Made by a program: the position numbers and the translations under genes. DNA of 64,000 nucleotides, from contig CM077644.1 in NCBI GenBank assembly GCA_039707465.1, forward strand, positions 81,142,875 through 81,206,874. The letters run 5' to 3'. Shown piece by piece: positions 11,526 through 23,590 of the stretch (position 1 is the stretch's first letter; each line of letters begins with the position of its first letter). Origin of the DNA: Rhabdophis nuchalis. Its lineage: Eukaryota; Chordata; Lepidosauria; Squamata; Natricidae. A model generated the notes under the pieces. It did not search any database. It saw nothing but the letters and a program-made list of their open reading frames with translations, and was not told the DNA's origin.

Positions 11526-12240
11526 GTTTACATTTCTAATTCTATATGGAAGCATTTCAGGGAACTTTACTGACATAATGTTACAATATTATGCATACAT
11601 ATGCATGGAAAAGTCAGGATATGAAAATATGATTTAGGTGGAGTGCTGGTTTGTGGTTACAAATAAAAATATATGGAATGGAAATGCTAGAAAAGTCATT
11701 TGAAACTCAAGATGAGACGTAATTGTTTTGATGAGGATAATAATAAACTTTGGAAATTACTTTAGAAAAAGAAGAAAATGAAAATACTCTCAAGGTGTTT
11801 TGTACAAAGCAAATTTTTGTTATAATATTAACTTCAACTCAACTTTTTCACTCTGCCCTCTTTCGTTTTATCCGATAGCAAGTTATCTTCATATCTCCAA
11901 ACTGCAAGATAATTTCCCTCATGCTTTCTTTTCTACAGCAGAATTTAGATATACTGTATGGCTTATATAGAACATAGGGATTCATCTTCACCCAATTTGG
12001 TACTCACTTTTACCATCCAAGAGCATTAGACATTGCCAGCTAATATTCTCAGAGTATTTTGAGCCAGAATAATTGGACTCAGTGGGGCAGGAAGAACATT
12101 CTTGCTAGGCCTCAAGGCAAGCCTCTCATCAGTTGAAGAAATCCAAATATTCTTTAGACAGTGGCCAAGAACTAAAACATTTTTTGCAGTCCAATTTTGT
12201 CCACTTATTCCTTCCCTGTTTCTCCTCTTATTTATTCAAG
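11526..12240. other. No recognised feature
   Basis: AT-rich intron-like sequence; no coding or repeat signal recognised. Confidence 0.5.
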
Positions 12241-12300
12241 ATCAGAGAAGGAGAAAGAGGAGGAGGAGGAGGAGGAAGAGGAGGGGGAGGGAGGGAGGGT
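12241..12300. repeat. Purine-rich (GGA/GGGA) low-complexity tract
   Basis: About 60 nt of almost pure purine (gagaaggagaaagaggagg... gggagggaggg). Confidence 0.9.
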
Positions 12301-12360
12301 TCCCTAGGGAAACTGCTGCTATTGAGATGAGACCTCAATATAAATAAAAATAAAAGCATG

Positions 12361-12480
12361 AAAACTCACAGGCTATGGAGATTCTCAGTCATCCAGGTTG
12401 TGGTTGTCCCAAAGGTGCTTTTTCAAGAGGCAACTGGACTTTCTGGTTTTTCTTTGAAAAACGAAGTCTTCAAAAGTCAC
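12361..12480. repeat. Dispersed repeat R1, copy 1
   Basis: About 110 bp (tggagattctcagtcatcca..., gtgctttttcaagaggcaac, tggactttctggtttttctt) recurring at 43463-43560 in the same orientation. I recall it as a common squamate interspersed repeat but cannot assign a class. Confidence 0.6.
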
Positions 12481-12539
12481 CTAGCCTGATTTAGGCACCT
12501 TGCAGACTTGTCCACAAGATTGTAGAGGAAGCGCATTTT

Positions 12540-13085
12540 AATGACAGGGAAAGAACTAACCTTACCTTGGGGGAATGATGCTCCAGAAAAGAGGGGCCAC
12601 ATCAGAAAAGACATGTCGCCCTGGTCCTGGCAGATGGAACCTATCTAATGGGGGAATTAGTCCCCTTAGACCGGATCCAGAGCATACTTTGATGGGAGAG
12701 TAGATGTAGCTGGGAAAAGGTGGTCCCTCAAGGAATCTGATATCCTGTTTCCATGTCATAGAGAGCTTTAAAGGTCAAAACCAGCATCTTGAATTGCATT
12801 CAGAAGCAAACTAGCATTCAGTGCAACTCAACAAGTAGAGATGTAACATGTGCCATCTTAGGAGCCCACATAACTGTCTACCCAATCCCATTCTGCACCA
12901 ACTGAAGCTTCCAGATGCTCTCAAAGGCAGCCTCAAGTAGAGTATATTACAGTAATCCATTTTGGGGGTGACCAGGTCATGACAGTGAGTAGATTCAGAA
13001 AGGTGAGGAACTGGGGCATAACGCAAAACTGTGCAAAATGCTCTCCTTACCACAACTGCCACCTGAGCCATTCAGTTTTCCGAGG
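12540..13085 (-). mobile_element. Degenerate L2-clade LINE fragment
   Basis: Reverse-oriented remnant. The wording 'agagctttaaaggtcaaaac... cagcatcttgaattgc... attacagtaatcca' mirrors the corresponding region of the L2 copy at 46960-47170 (cactttaaagatggtaac, caccttgaagcgcac, ttgcagtagtcca). It is much more diverged than the two long copies, so an older L2 layer is present. Confidence 0.65.
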
Positions 13086-13306
13086 GTTCTTCCTTACTGC
13101 CTAACGTTTAGGGGGAAACATCTTAAGTCTTTGGAAAAGCAAATACAGTCTATATCCAGTACTAAGAAATTAAGATACATGTTTTCTTGGGATAGTGAAA
13201 GCCTAAGTACATTCTTTTGGAACTCAGAAGGATAAATATTGTGTAGAGTACTGCAGATGTTTGTGATTCATTCTAGCAAAGCTTAATCAGTGCAGTAGTC
13301 CAGAAG
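13086..13306. other. No recognised feature
   Basis: Short non-coding gap between an old L2 remnant and a hAT MITE. Confidence 0.4.
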
Positions 13307-13314
13307 ATATATGC

Positions 13315-13823
13315 CTGTGATGGTGAACCTATGGCACATGTGCCACAGGTGGCACGCGGAGCCCTCTCTGAGGGCACACAAGCTGTCGCCAAGGTCAGCT
13401 CCACCACGCATATATGTGTGCCTCCTGCCGGCCAGCTGATTTTTGAGTCTCTGCATGCACATGCATCAGGGTCACACTCACATGCACGGGGTGGGGGAAG
13501 CAGGGGGGATGCAGCGCTCCCACGCACTCCTTTTTTTTGTGCCAGGATGCTTCAGGGAGTGCCAAGGGGGGGACTGTTTTCACCCTCCCAGAGAGTTGAG
13601 GAAAGCCTCTGGAGACTGGGGAGGGTGAACACCCTCCCCAAGATGGTACAAGAGGCTGAGTAGGCCATGCAGGGGTGGGGGATGTTCATATGTGCATGCA
13701 CGGGGGGGTTCATGCACACCTGCACAGGAGGTGGGCGCATTGCATTGTGGGCATGCATGCACGAACAATAGCATGCGAGCGCATGATTTCGGCATGCAAG
13801 GACATAAAGGTTAGCCATCACTG
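13315..13823. mobile_element. hAT MITE, family H1, copy 1
   Basis: Flanked by a perfect 8-bp duplication ATATATGC (13307-13314 and 13824-13831). Terminal inverted repeats are ctgtgatggtgaacc... and ...ggttagccatcactg. The interior is GC-rich with 'gccacaggtggcac' and CATG-rich runs and has no transposase. It is the same family as 40487-41045 and about 42567-43150. Confidence 0.9.
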
Positions 13824-13831
13824 ATATATGC

Positions 13832-15126
13832 TATAATGAAACTATTTTTATTTAGCTTTGATGTGGAAACACAACATTTCATTTCATTTCAGATCACACC
13901 TGTCTGAATTTCTAGTCTGAGCCTCTTTCAGGGCCAAACCATGTTGAGAATATTGCAAATGTTTGCGATACTGAAAGATTCACTTGCAGATAATAGCTGT
14001 AATGGCTAGACCTCTGTTTAAAAAGGAAACCTTTTAGTGTTTCCCTGAACAAGTTTTCATGTCATTATTTAGCATAGTATTTTGCAAAGTAAAACTATCA
14101 CGTGATGCTTTTTATTCCTTTTTGTTTCTTTTATATGAAAGCTGTCCTAGGTGCATCGTGCCCAAATGCATCCACGGAATCAGTGGCCACAATGCAGATG
14201 AATCAGTGTGGTATCTACTTGCAATTAGCCTTTAAGGAAACCTTGTATCTTCATGGATTAATGGAGCATGCCCTTGGCAATGAACAACAAGATAGAGGCT
14301 GAAATACATTGAATGACATAAGCTGTTCCAATCATTTGACACAATTATCTCTAGGAAGCATAGGTAGGGATTTAAAGATCTGCTTGTTCTCCCTAACAAC
14401 ACCCAGCTAGTTAATAGCATCCAAGTGGTTCCTCAAACAGAAAGTAATTCTGATAGGTTGCATGCAGTCAGTTTTGATGCACACACTAGTCTATCCAGCT
14501 GCAGGGCTGTAAACCTTTCTATTAAGGATTATTGCCTTCAGTGTAATTCTTTGAAATTTCCTACTTTTGGGTCCAGAATTCTAAAAGACAATAACAGAAT
14601 TCTGCATTCTCGGAATACAGAATTCTGAAAACAAGTTTAATGATAAAAAAATTTTGTAAAACAATACAGCCCAATCCCCAGATGTAAAAATGGGACCATG
14701 TAAGATGCTAAGGGAAATCAGTGATCTCACATAGAATGTTAAAGAAAATCAGACAAGCCAGTCTATATAAGTAAGTTACATATATTTGTGGAAGTAGGAA
14801 TTGGGCTCCAGGATACACAGAAAATTATGGATTGGAATGTTTAAGATAGAATTCTCATTAGGTTTGGTAGAGGTTTTTTTCTTCTTACATATTTTTTTTC
14901 TTTTTCTTTTTTTATAGTCTACCTTAAGGAATGTTCAGAAAAGTGAAAGGCAGCCTCTAAAGGAAGATTGACTAGTGTCCAATTAAGAGATACATTCCAT
15001 CTCTGATAACACACATCTAATCAGGAAACCCCAAAATTACTTCATCACTGAACCCTTCTCAATGACCCCATAAAGCTACTAATCAGTTCTAGCAAATAAA
15101 GATTTTGTGTGAAGAACCATTATAAG
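13832..15126. other. No recognised feature
   Basis: Intron-like sequence without recognised repeats or coding exons. Confidence 0.5.
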
Positions 15127-15255
15127 TGATATGCATTTGTTGTTCAGCTGCTAAATCGGGTCTGACCCTTTGCCACCCTATGGAACACTGCATGCCTGTC
15201 CTTCATTGTTTCCTGGAGTTTATCCATATTCATTACATCAATGACACTATCTAAT
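15127..15255 (+). mobile_element. BovB LINE 3' fragment (or SINE tail derived from it)
   Basis: Reads 'gttgttcagctgctaaatcg', 'gtctgaccctttgccaccct', 'atggaacactgcatgcctgt', 'ccttcattgtttcctggagt'. It is recognisable as the BovB 3' region, the LINE shared between squamates and ruminants by horizontal transfer. Only about 130 bp is present. Confidence 0.75.
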
Positions 15256-16060
15256 TGTACCAGAAAGAATGTATACACCCTGTGTCTTTTTCAGGCCTCC
15301 CACAATGGGTCTAATTTACCAGAAGTAAATTAGGGAGGATATTGCACGTAAGCATATGGAGGCTTGCTATTAAAAAAAATACTTCTATTTTTTCCTCCAT
15401 GTACGAATCACAGTGGTTTTTTTAAATCTATAAGTAAATTATTCAAGTTGACAAAAAATCGAGGCAAAATGATGCTTTATGCAGGTTTATGCATTCTATT
15501 TTTTATGGAAGGAGAAGGAATCCCAGAAATAGTTCTCTCCATGTTTGGCTTCCTCTGAAGAAGAGAGATTTGGAAATTCAAGCACAGCAAATGAAGTACA
15601 AGTTGACATATAGTCTTGAGAAGCAGCAGATCTGCCACTTCAAATCAGATTTCTAGAAAGAGGAGTTCCAGGCTTCCATCCCTACCAAGGCTGTGATGGC
15701 CTTCAAACACTCCAAATATATCTCTGCACCCATTAAAAATATCTCTCATTATCATTAGCTCTGATAAAATCCGATGACTTCCTGAGTCATTAGGAAATTC
15801 TATGTTTATGAAAATCTAAGATACGAATAAGACAGTGTGGCAGATGTAGTCAAAAAGTAAGCTCTTTGCTGAGAATAGTTAGGTGAATATATTACCTGCT
15901 TTCCTATACCTGATATTTATTATCATCACCACAAAGCAAATCATTCTGCATTATGATTTAGAAATTCAGTGGTATTTGAGATTTATATTAACATTCAAAG
16001 TAGAACCCATAGCAGTGCCATTATACAATATTTCTCCATGGAAAGGTTACAATGATGCAC
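15256..16060. other. No recognised feature
   Basis: Intron-like sequence; nothing recognised. Confidence 0.5.
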
Positions 16061-16061
16061 T

Positions 16062-16065
16062 TTGA

Positions 16066-16148
<83 letters not shown>

Positions 16149-16290
16149 TCTTTATTGTCATTGTAATCATATTGTATAAAATTACAATGAAATTGGTTTG
16201 AGCGCCGTGCTAACACCTGCACCAGGTGGGATACAGACATTTGCCATATAGCTTATTCTAAAGGCAATATAAACATGCCTCTTACCATGA
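16062..16290 (-). mobile_element. LINE 3' end with (AAT)n tail
   Basis: About 28 AAT units (16065-16146) followed by 'gatctttattgtcattgtaa' and 'ttacaatgaaattggtttga', the reverse of a LINE 3' end whose tail is the trinucleotide array. The coding part is absent. Confidence 0.65.
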
Positions 16291-16735
16291 AATGATGCCC
16301 ATTTAATACCAGAACGTATTTCACTCATCAGAAGTGGCAATTTTATATAATATAGATAGTTTTTCATTTCTAAAATATTATTGAATGATTACAGATAATT
16401 ACACTTCTCTGTATAAAACAATTGCATTTCTTTCCTTGTCATTCTTGTTTGGTTTTACCCCAGCCTGCATTATGTACGCAGGAGTCTGTAATTCTTTAAT
16501 AAATGTCATCGTAAATGAAAATTTTTGACAAAGTTCAAAAAGCTCTAAAATGTGAGGGTGAACCGTTGCCTCCTATCCAGAGTACAAAAATGAAAACAAG
16601 CTGGGCAAATGCATCCCCCTTCAGCTCTTTATTAGCTACCCCATCCTATAATCAAGGAACACTGGAGCCTTCCAGCATGTCTTCAGATCTGTTCATCAGC
16701 TGAAATGCAAGTTGAAAGTTAGTTTATTTATTTTG
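16291..16735. other. No recognised feature
   Basis: Non-coding gap; nothing recognised. Confidence 0.45.
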
Positions 16736-16739
16736 TTTA

Positions 16740-17200
16740 TTTATTTAGTTTGTCACTCATGTACAAGATAACAGGAATAAGAATAAACATGAATAAGAAC
16801 ACAGAAAATGGGTACAAATAAATGGGGACACTAGGACAGGGATGTTAGGCACGCTGGTGTGCTTATGCGCACTCCCTTTACAGACCTCTAAGGAATGGGG
16901 TGAGGTCCACAGTACACAGTTTAAGGTTAAAGTTATGTGGCTTTGGGGATGTAGCAACAGAGTCAGGTAGTGCATTCCAGGCATTGACCACTCTATTGCT
17001 GAAGTCGTATTTTCTGCAATCGAGTTTGGAGCAGTTTACCTTGGGTTTGTATCTATTGTGTGCTTGTGTATTATTGCGGTTGAAACTGAAGTAGTCATTG
17101 ACAGGTAGGCCACTGTAGCAGAGTTGTTCTAAACACCTGCAGTAGGAGTTTATTTTGTGAAGGTGCTATGTATATATGAAAAGAGAGTGTACATTTCAGC
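16740..17200 (-). mobile_element. CR1/L3-type LINE fragment
   Basis: Reverse-oriented segment of a snake CR1-like LINE 3' region: 'tttgtcactcatgtacaaga' followed by sequence whose minus strand reads as reverse-transcriptase C-terminal remnant (gtagtgcattccaggcattg, gaccactctattgctgaagt). It is degenerate with several stops. Confidence 0.6.
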
Positions 17201-18991
17201 CCATGAGGATGAGAGAAACAAATATCTCTAAGCTGCTGTGATTTCCTTTGAACTTTTTCTCCTTCTTTTAAGCACCGGTTTTCAATGCATCCTCAGATAC
17301 AAATCGGTTTAGACTGTTGGAGGCTCATGAGATGCATCCTTGAAGCTTCTGTTTGGTAGAGATAGGATGAGCCCAGTTTTGTGTTGCAAAGTTGCCAAAG
17401 GATGAGGCTGTTCTGATGAAGTACATCAAGGCTTGTTCTGGGTAAATAAAAGCTTCTCATACAGCAACGGCTCTGCAGGTGGAACATTCCTTTATTTGAT
17501 GCTGAAGTTTCCTGGATCCCTTGTGTCTTTTCAACAACAACAAAAAACAGTCTTTATATTATCTGAATCCCCCTTATTTCTTTACTTTTAACCTCTCTAG
17601 ACCTTTTGCCTTTGCTTTACTTACACTCATTTCTCCCTTTTTGCCCAAACTCACTCTGTCTTCTCTGTCACATCAGATATAAGTGATTGTTATGACATTC
17701 ACAATGCTGGCCTTGGAAGTTTAAGTTAGCAGAAAAGATGGGCCAGATAAATAAGTATCTGGAAACACAGTTTATTTTCCTCTGCTTAAGTTTTGCTGGC
17801 AGGTTTTGTTTTGTAGAACTGAAAAAACGAACAGTATTAACTAGGTACCACAGCAAGTAAATACTGGCACAGAATCAGTACAATTTAAAGTCCCAATTGT
17901 GACCTGCAATGCCACATGAACCCTCAAAACAAACTCACCAGACATTAATTATGCTTGATCAAATTTATGTAGTTTGAGCTAGACCTTTCAGTGCTACCTC
18001 TTGACATGCACATACCCAGAAGCAAATTACACAGCTAATAACCAGTGAGGAAATTGTGGAGAAAACAAAAAGGCAATTTATTTTAAAATGTCTAGCATTC
18101 ATTTACTGACCCTTACTGCTGAAGTTTGATATAACAACAGAAGACCCATAACTTAAACTGGAATGTGAGCCACTGATAAAACTATATAACTATGGAAGAG
18201 GTAAGGGGATGGGTCAGGTTTTTAAAAAAGTTTAATTAATGGGAATAGAAAACTCATTATCTGAACTGAGATAGTATGATGGTGAAAGAACCAGGAGGGA
18301 GGGGGGAGAGAGCATATGGAGGTGAATGAGCCACAAACATCACCCTTGCAAGTTATTCCCTTCACTTTTCCCCTTTGTTGGATACTTCTAGTTTCTTGGT
18401 GTTAAGGAAAGGCTTTCCACATCCTCAAAGTTGCTTTTTTGTATTATTTTTAGCATCAATAAATAAAACCAATAAATAGAAACGAGGGTTAAGAATTGGT
18501 CTGTGGATGGGATTATAACCTTTGTAACAGGTGTGTGCCTTAGAGCATATAAATAAATGCAAATTCAGTTGTAATAATAAATGAGGGACGTCTGAAACTT
18601 AATTAAGTAATTTCATCTTACACATTGGATTTTGTCCTTTCAGAAGATGCATTAACAATTTGCCACTCTCATGCATGAAGGGTTCCATTGTGCAGCTGAA
18701 GAGGGTTTTGGCGCTTGTCTTTCTTTCAAAATGCCCGACATTATTTTTCAGAGCTGGCCTAGGTTAAGAAAAGCAACAGAAAGTTTGCACAAGTCTGAAA
18801 TATTCACCTGAGGGAAAAGAGGATTACTTACAAGTTCAGGTGTTATTTCAAGTGGTGTGCCTACCTTCCCTGTTTTATTTTTGTAACAACACACAGTAGC
18901 ACACATACACAACCCCCTCCCCAATCTGATAGGTGAACCTGTATGTGTTGCCTATTTTCATTTATTGTCCTGGGAAGCAGATGGATACATC
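17201..18991. other. No confident feature
   Basis: Mostly AT-rich intron-like sequence. No exon with matching splice sites and no repeat family recognised. Confidence 0.45.
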
Positions 18992-18999
18992 CATGTAGC

Positions 19000-19231
19000 C
19001 AGAGGTGGTATTCAGCGGTCCAGACCGGTTTACCCAAACCGGTAGTGGAAATCACGGGTGAGCCCACCCACCCACCCCAGCTCTATGACATCCTATTTAG
19101 GCATGTTTTTGAGGCCTGGCACATGTATGGAAGGTCAGGCACATGTGTGGAAGGGGCGCAAAGCAGGCACACACGTGAAGTGGGTGGGCGGGCGGTAAAT
19201 TGGTGGTAGTAACATATGAAACCCACTGCTG
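19000..19231. mobile_element. hAT MITE, family H2, copy 1
   Basis: Perfect 8-bp duplication CATGTAGC at 18992-18999 and 19232-19239. Ends are cagaggtggtattc... and ...aacccactgctg. Inside are 'ggtccagaccggtttaccc' and 'aaccggtagtgg'. The copy at 25395-25623 has closely similar ends. Confidence 0.85.
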
Positions 19232-19424
19232 CATGTAGCCATCTTTGAGTTGAGGAAGCTGGAGATAACCCTTACATTTGTGATTTAGCTCAGTGTTTGG
19301 GATTCTGATGACATTTAGTTATAAAATGACTTCTTGGGGGATACATAGTGAATTAAATCATGACTGAAAGTGAATTGAATCAAGCATGAAATCCTATTTT
19401 CTTCGCTTCCATTTCATTAGTGGG

Positions 19425-19600
19425 ACTGTGCGCGCCCACCTGCTCGCATGTGGCATTTCTGGGCATGCGCAGGACCTTCTGCGCATGCATGCCAATATCA
19501 GCTTGGCCACCACTACCAGTTCAGTCGAACCGGTGATGACATCAGTGCCGCCGCCACTGCCAGTTCGGCTGAAGTGCTGCTAACTGGCAGAATACAACCT
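19425..19600. mobile_element. Possible fragment of an H2-like hAT element
   Basis: A GC-rich island in AT-rich surroundings with 'gttcagtcgaaccggtgatg' and CATG/GCGC-rich text like that of the H2 elements. No ends or duplication found. Confidence 0.35.
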
Positions 19601-21115
19601 TTGGATTAAATATAGTCATATTTCCTGGCCAATATATCTTCGAAATCTTAGAAAAAAGTACGCAAAATTTGAAATTGTGTGCATGCTTACATGAATATAA
19701 ACCCAGGTAGATCTCAGTAATTCTACATTTAAAAAACAACAACAACCTGATGAATTCTAGTAAGAGAGGTAAATTTTGTTTTCTAATACATGGGTAATAT
19801 TTCACCTGGCTAATATATGCCTTTGAATTCCACCTTTTAGTTGAATATGGATATTTTATTATTACTATTGAGCATGGCTGATTCAGGAATTCTGGGAGGA
19901 AGTCCACAGTTTGTAAAATTCCCAAGGTTGCCCACCCCCCAGGTTAGATTTATAAAGAGGCAGGACATTTGCTAGCAGAGTGAAAAGTGGGTCAAACCAT
20001 GAAATATGTGCAAATGCAAACATGTCATGCAAATGCCACGAATTCTGTACTTGCATCAGACATTGCGATGCAAATTTGTGATGACTGCATTTGCATAATA
20101 TAACTGCTCATGTGTGTCCATTTTGGTATCATGATTTGCTGTGCATGTCAGTGTAAAGAGGCGTTTACACTCCTGCATCCAAAAGAAGCAAAGTACTATA
20201 AGGCTTGCTGAAGATCTTCATTCAACTATAGTTGTTGGGATTTTTGAAGGTAGCTAGGATTATTAAAGTAGTGCAAACTTTATGTTCGTTGCATATGTAC
20301 TTTTCCTAACTCAATATTCCAAGTAGAACCAAGACTTTTGTGGGAAGGCTCTCTATAACTTAATTCCCAAGACTTATGAGTCCCTTTGGAGATATGCTAT
20401 TATTAATGGCATGTATGAAATTTATTCCTGGGCATTATAAGTCCCCCTTTTACATTCCCCAGGGTTCAGTAAACTGAAAGCAAAGTGGAAAACATTTTTG
20501 TTCATGTTACCCTCAATAAATGGGTTTAACCACAAAACAAATCTCATAATTCACCTCTTCAGTCCCAGTGGTTGCAGGACAAATCCACTAGATTTAGCAG
20601 TAAGCCTTAAATATACCTGCACTGACAGGTGTACAAAAAGTTAGGGTTCTCTTATTCTTTACCCTTATAGGAGCTGCTTGTTGCTATGGTTTGAAAGATT
20701 TAATTGAAATCAAGTTTGTTTTTGCTCACTCTGTATGGTTAATGCATCCACTCATTTACAATATGTTTGGAGCTTTCAAGTGAAAGTTGGATAGTGGGAA
20801 AGATGATAAACAAATAGAAGGACAGTGACACGCACGTGTATTTGTTTTAAAAAAATAAAAACCGATGTAAAAGCAATGAAGTCCTATGTCTTTACTGTCA
20901 GAAAGGTGATCTCTAATATAATCTTGCTAAATATAGAGACATTGGAAAATATGCAGAAAAAAGCAATCGTATTAGTGATAGAAGCACTTTTTGAAATAAA
21001 AATGGACTAGGATATTAATGGAAGGAATGAGAATTTTATAAAATTAAAAAGTATAAAGAATATAGCAGAAAGAAGTTGATTCTGTCTTTCTACTTTCCAT
21101 CTCACTCGTATGGTT
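19601..21115. other. No recognised feature
   Basis: Intron-like sequence; no coding or repeat assignment. Confidence 0.45.
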
Positions 21116-21123
21116 ACCTAGAG

Positions 21124-21397
21124 CAGTGGTGGGCAAACTTATTAGTCAAGAGAGCCAAATATCAACAGTACCACGACTGAAATTTCTTTTGAGAGCCAAA
21201 AGGTGTGGCCTGTTCTATGGGAGTGGCTCAGCGGTCATGTCACTGGGTGGGCGTGGCCAACTTGGAAAATGTGATGAAACTCATTTAATGACGGTCCTGC
21301 TTAGCAACCAAAATTTTGGGCTCAATTGTGGTCATAAGTTCTTTCTTTCTTTCTCTCTCTCTCTCTCCCACTTTCTTTTTCTTTCTATTTTTCTTTC

Positions 21398-21430
<33 letters not shown>

Positions 21431-22210
21431 GTCTCTCTCTCTGTATCTGTCTCTCTCTCCTCCCTCCACCCATCTGTCACTCTGTGTGTGTGTGTCTCTC
21501 TCTCTCTCTCTGATTCCCTCTCTCCCTCACTCCCCTTCTGTCTCTGTCTGTCTCTCTGTGTGTATGGCAGTCTCTCCCTCCCTCTCTTCCCCCCCTTCCC
21601 GGGAAGCAGCGGAAAGCCTGGCATGTCAGTGTGCGGGCGTGCAAGCGTGCGGGCGGGGGGAGGACCCAAGACTGCAGCTATCTAAATGCCGCGGAGGCAC
21701 GCCAACCTCCCTCCCAGTCCATGCGGCGGGCAGCCTGGAAAATGCCCCTCAATGGCTTCTGCAGGTGGCTGTTGCTGCTGCAGGCGGCTGTTGCTGCTGC
21801 TGCTGCTCCCAAGCCCTGCGACATGCAGTTCTCGCCGTCCGAGCAATCCGGCTGTCCTGCCTGATGCGCCTGCCGGGCGACCTCAGACGGCGAGAACTGC
21901 ATGTCGCAGGGCTCGGGAGCAGCAGCAGCAGCAACAACCGCCTGCAGAAGCCATTGAGGGGCATTTTCCAGGGCTGCCCACCGCATGGACTGGGAGGGAG
22001 GTTGGGGTGCAGCACCCAGATGGCCTCCATGGCATTTAAATAGCCGCAGCCTTGGGTCCTCCCCCCGCACGCCCGCACAGCCGCTCGCTGCAAGAGGAGG
22101 GAGGTGGGTGTGTGGCTCCCAGAGTCTGCCCGTGGCTAGTTGAAGGAAGAGCCGCACTCGAGGGGCCAAAGAGCCACTCCTGGCTCGCAAGCCGCGGTTT
22201 GCGACCACTG
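21124..22210. mobile_element. hAT element, non-autonomous, composite interior
   Basis: Perfect 8-bp duplication ACCTAGAG at 21116-21123 and 22211-22218. Ends are cagtggtgggcaaac and gtttgcgaccactg. Inside are a piece of a mariner-type MITE (about 21262-21340), a CT-rich microsatellite (21340-21590), and a GC-rich inverted repeat whose arms (about 21657-21843 and 21886-22065) are near-perfect complements. Long open frames in this segment are by-products of the repeats and show no transposase similarity. Confidence 0.85.
21340..21590. repeat. CT-rich simple repeat
   Basis: Irregular (TCTC)n and (TTTC)n with short GT runs, inside the hAT element. It reads as Ser/Leu-rich or Arg/Glu-rich frames that should not be taken as genes. 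Confidence 0.9.
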
Positions 22211-22218
22211 ACCTAGAG

Positions 22219-22669
22219 ATATAGGGTAGAAATGTGGAAAATCAATGTGGACAAAAGCAATTTATTTTCATGTAATGTTTTATTGTAGGATTCATAGATT
22301 TGAAATATAGAGATGCTATTTAGGTTAAGATTAGTTGCTAATAATAGCCAGCAGCCTCATAGGCGAGAAGGAAAGCTGCAAAGTGGCAGTCATGGCATCA
22401 AGATAGAGGCCCCACCCCTTTCTAGTAGTGTATTGGTGCTTCCATCTTGTTTATTTTGGCCCTCCTTGTAGATATCACTGAGAATAGCTCTTGCAAACAT
22501 CATCAAAACATGTTCTGCATTGTTAGTCTCTAGCAGTGATAAAGTTATATAGGGTCCATTTCACTCCAACAACTAAATTCTTACCCTCTTTCCATCCAAA
22601 GAAAGCCCTTTCCCAAATATTGCCCTTGAAAGCCGACATTTCCCTACATCATTATGCTATTGCCAAACC
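22219..22669. other. No recognised feature
   Basis: Non-coding gap between two hAT insertions; nothing recognised. Confidence 0.45.
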
Positions 22670-22677
22670 CAATATAG

Positions 22678-22751
22678 CAAGGGTCTCCAACCTTTGCAAC
22701 TTTAAGTCTGAAGTCCTTCAGACTTAAAGTTGCAAAGATTGGAGACCCCTG
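22678..22751. mobile_element. Minimal hAT MITE, family H3, 74 bp
   Basis: Perfect 8-bp duplication CAATATAG (22670-22677 and 22752-22759). It is almost entirely two inverted arms (gggtctccaac... / ...ttggagacccc) with hardly any loop. It is a shorter sibling of the 135-bp element at 34012-34146. Confidence 0.9.
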
Positions 22752-22999
22752 CAATATAGTATTTCATAGCCACACCCAAATTGTTAAGCTTACCATCTAG
22801 TCATGAAAAGTTGTCTATCATATTATCTAATATTCTCTTATATAGCATTGGCTGCCTCAAAATTATGTGTCTATTGCTCCCATAATTTCCAGACAGCGTG
22901 GTCCAGTGGTGGGATTCCAAATCTTTTCCTAGTGGCTCTATGAGAGAGCGCTTTTTGCACCCACACACAGCACTCAAGGACACTCAAACCCTTTTGACA

Positions 23000-23300
23000 T
23001 CTCTCTCTCTCCCCTTCTCTCTTTCTGTATTTCTCTCTCCCTCTCTTCCCTTCTCTATCTCCCTCTCTGTCTCTCCCTGTCTCTTTCTCTCTCTCCCCCT
23101 CTCTGTATTTCTCTGCGAATATCTCTCTCTCCCTCTCTTTCTTTCCTCCTCTCTCCCCCTCTCACTGTCTCTCCCTCTCCCCCTTCCCTCACTCCCCTCT
23201 CTGTTTCTCTCTGTGTCTCTCTCTCCCTCTCTATCTCCCCCCCACTCTGTGTGTCTCTCTCTATGACTTTCTCTATCTCCCCATCTATCCACCCCCCCTC
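23000..23300. repeat. CT-rich simple repeat
   Basis: About 300 nt of (TCTC)n with interspersions. An opposing GA-rich tract lies at 23480-23590. Confidence 0.9.
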
Positions 23301-23479
23301 TCTCCAGCTGTGGTTGCAAGAGGAGAAGGAGGGAGGAGGAGGTTTGCCCAAAAGGAAGCCTCCCCTTCAACTCATGCTCGATCTTCATCCAGGCCAGATT
23401 TCCAAAAAGTTGCCGAGAAGAAACAAAAGGAGTAGTGAAGAGCCCCAAGGAGAGTCACCCGGTTGGCCCAGCCTCTACT

Positions 23480-23511
23480 TTCTGAGAGAGAGAGAAGAGA
23501 CAGAGAGAGAC

Positions 23512-23554
<43 letters not shown>

Positions 23555-23590
23555 GAGACAGAGAGAGAGAGAGATACAGAGAGGGGGCAG
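23480..23590. repeat. GA-rich simple repeat
   Basis: About 110 nt of (GAGA)n with CAGA interruptions, complementary in sense to the CT tract 180 bp upstream. Confidence 0.9.

Noticed and set aside
21126..22208. Frames of 305 and 176 codons in the 21-22 kb region
   Set aside because: They translate CT repeats and the GC-rich inverted arms of a hAT element.
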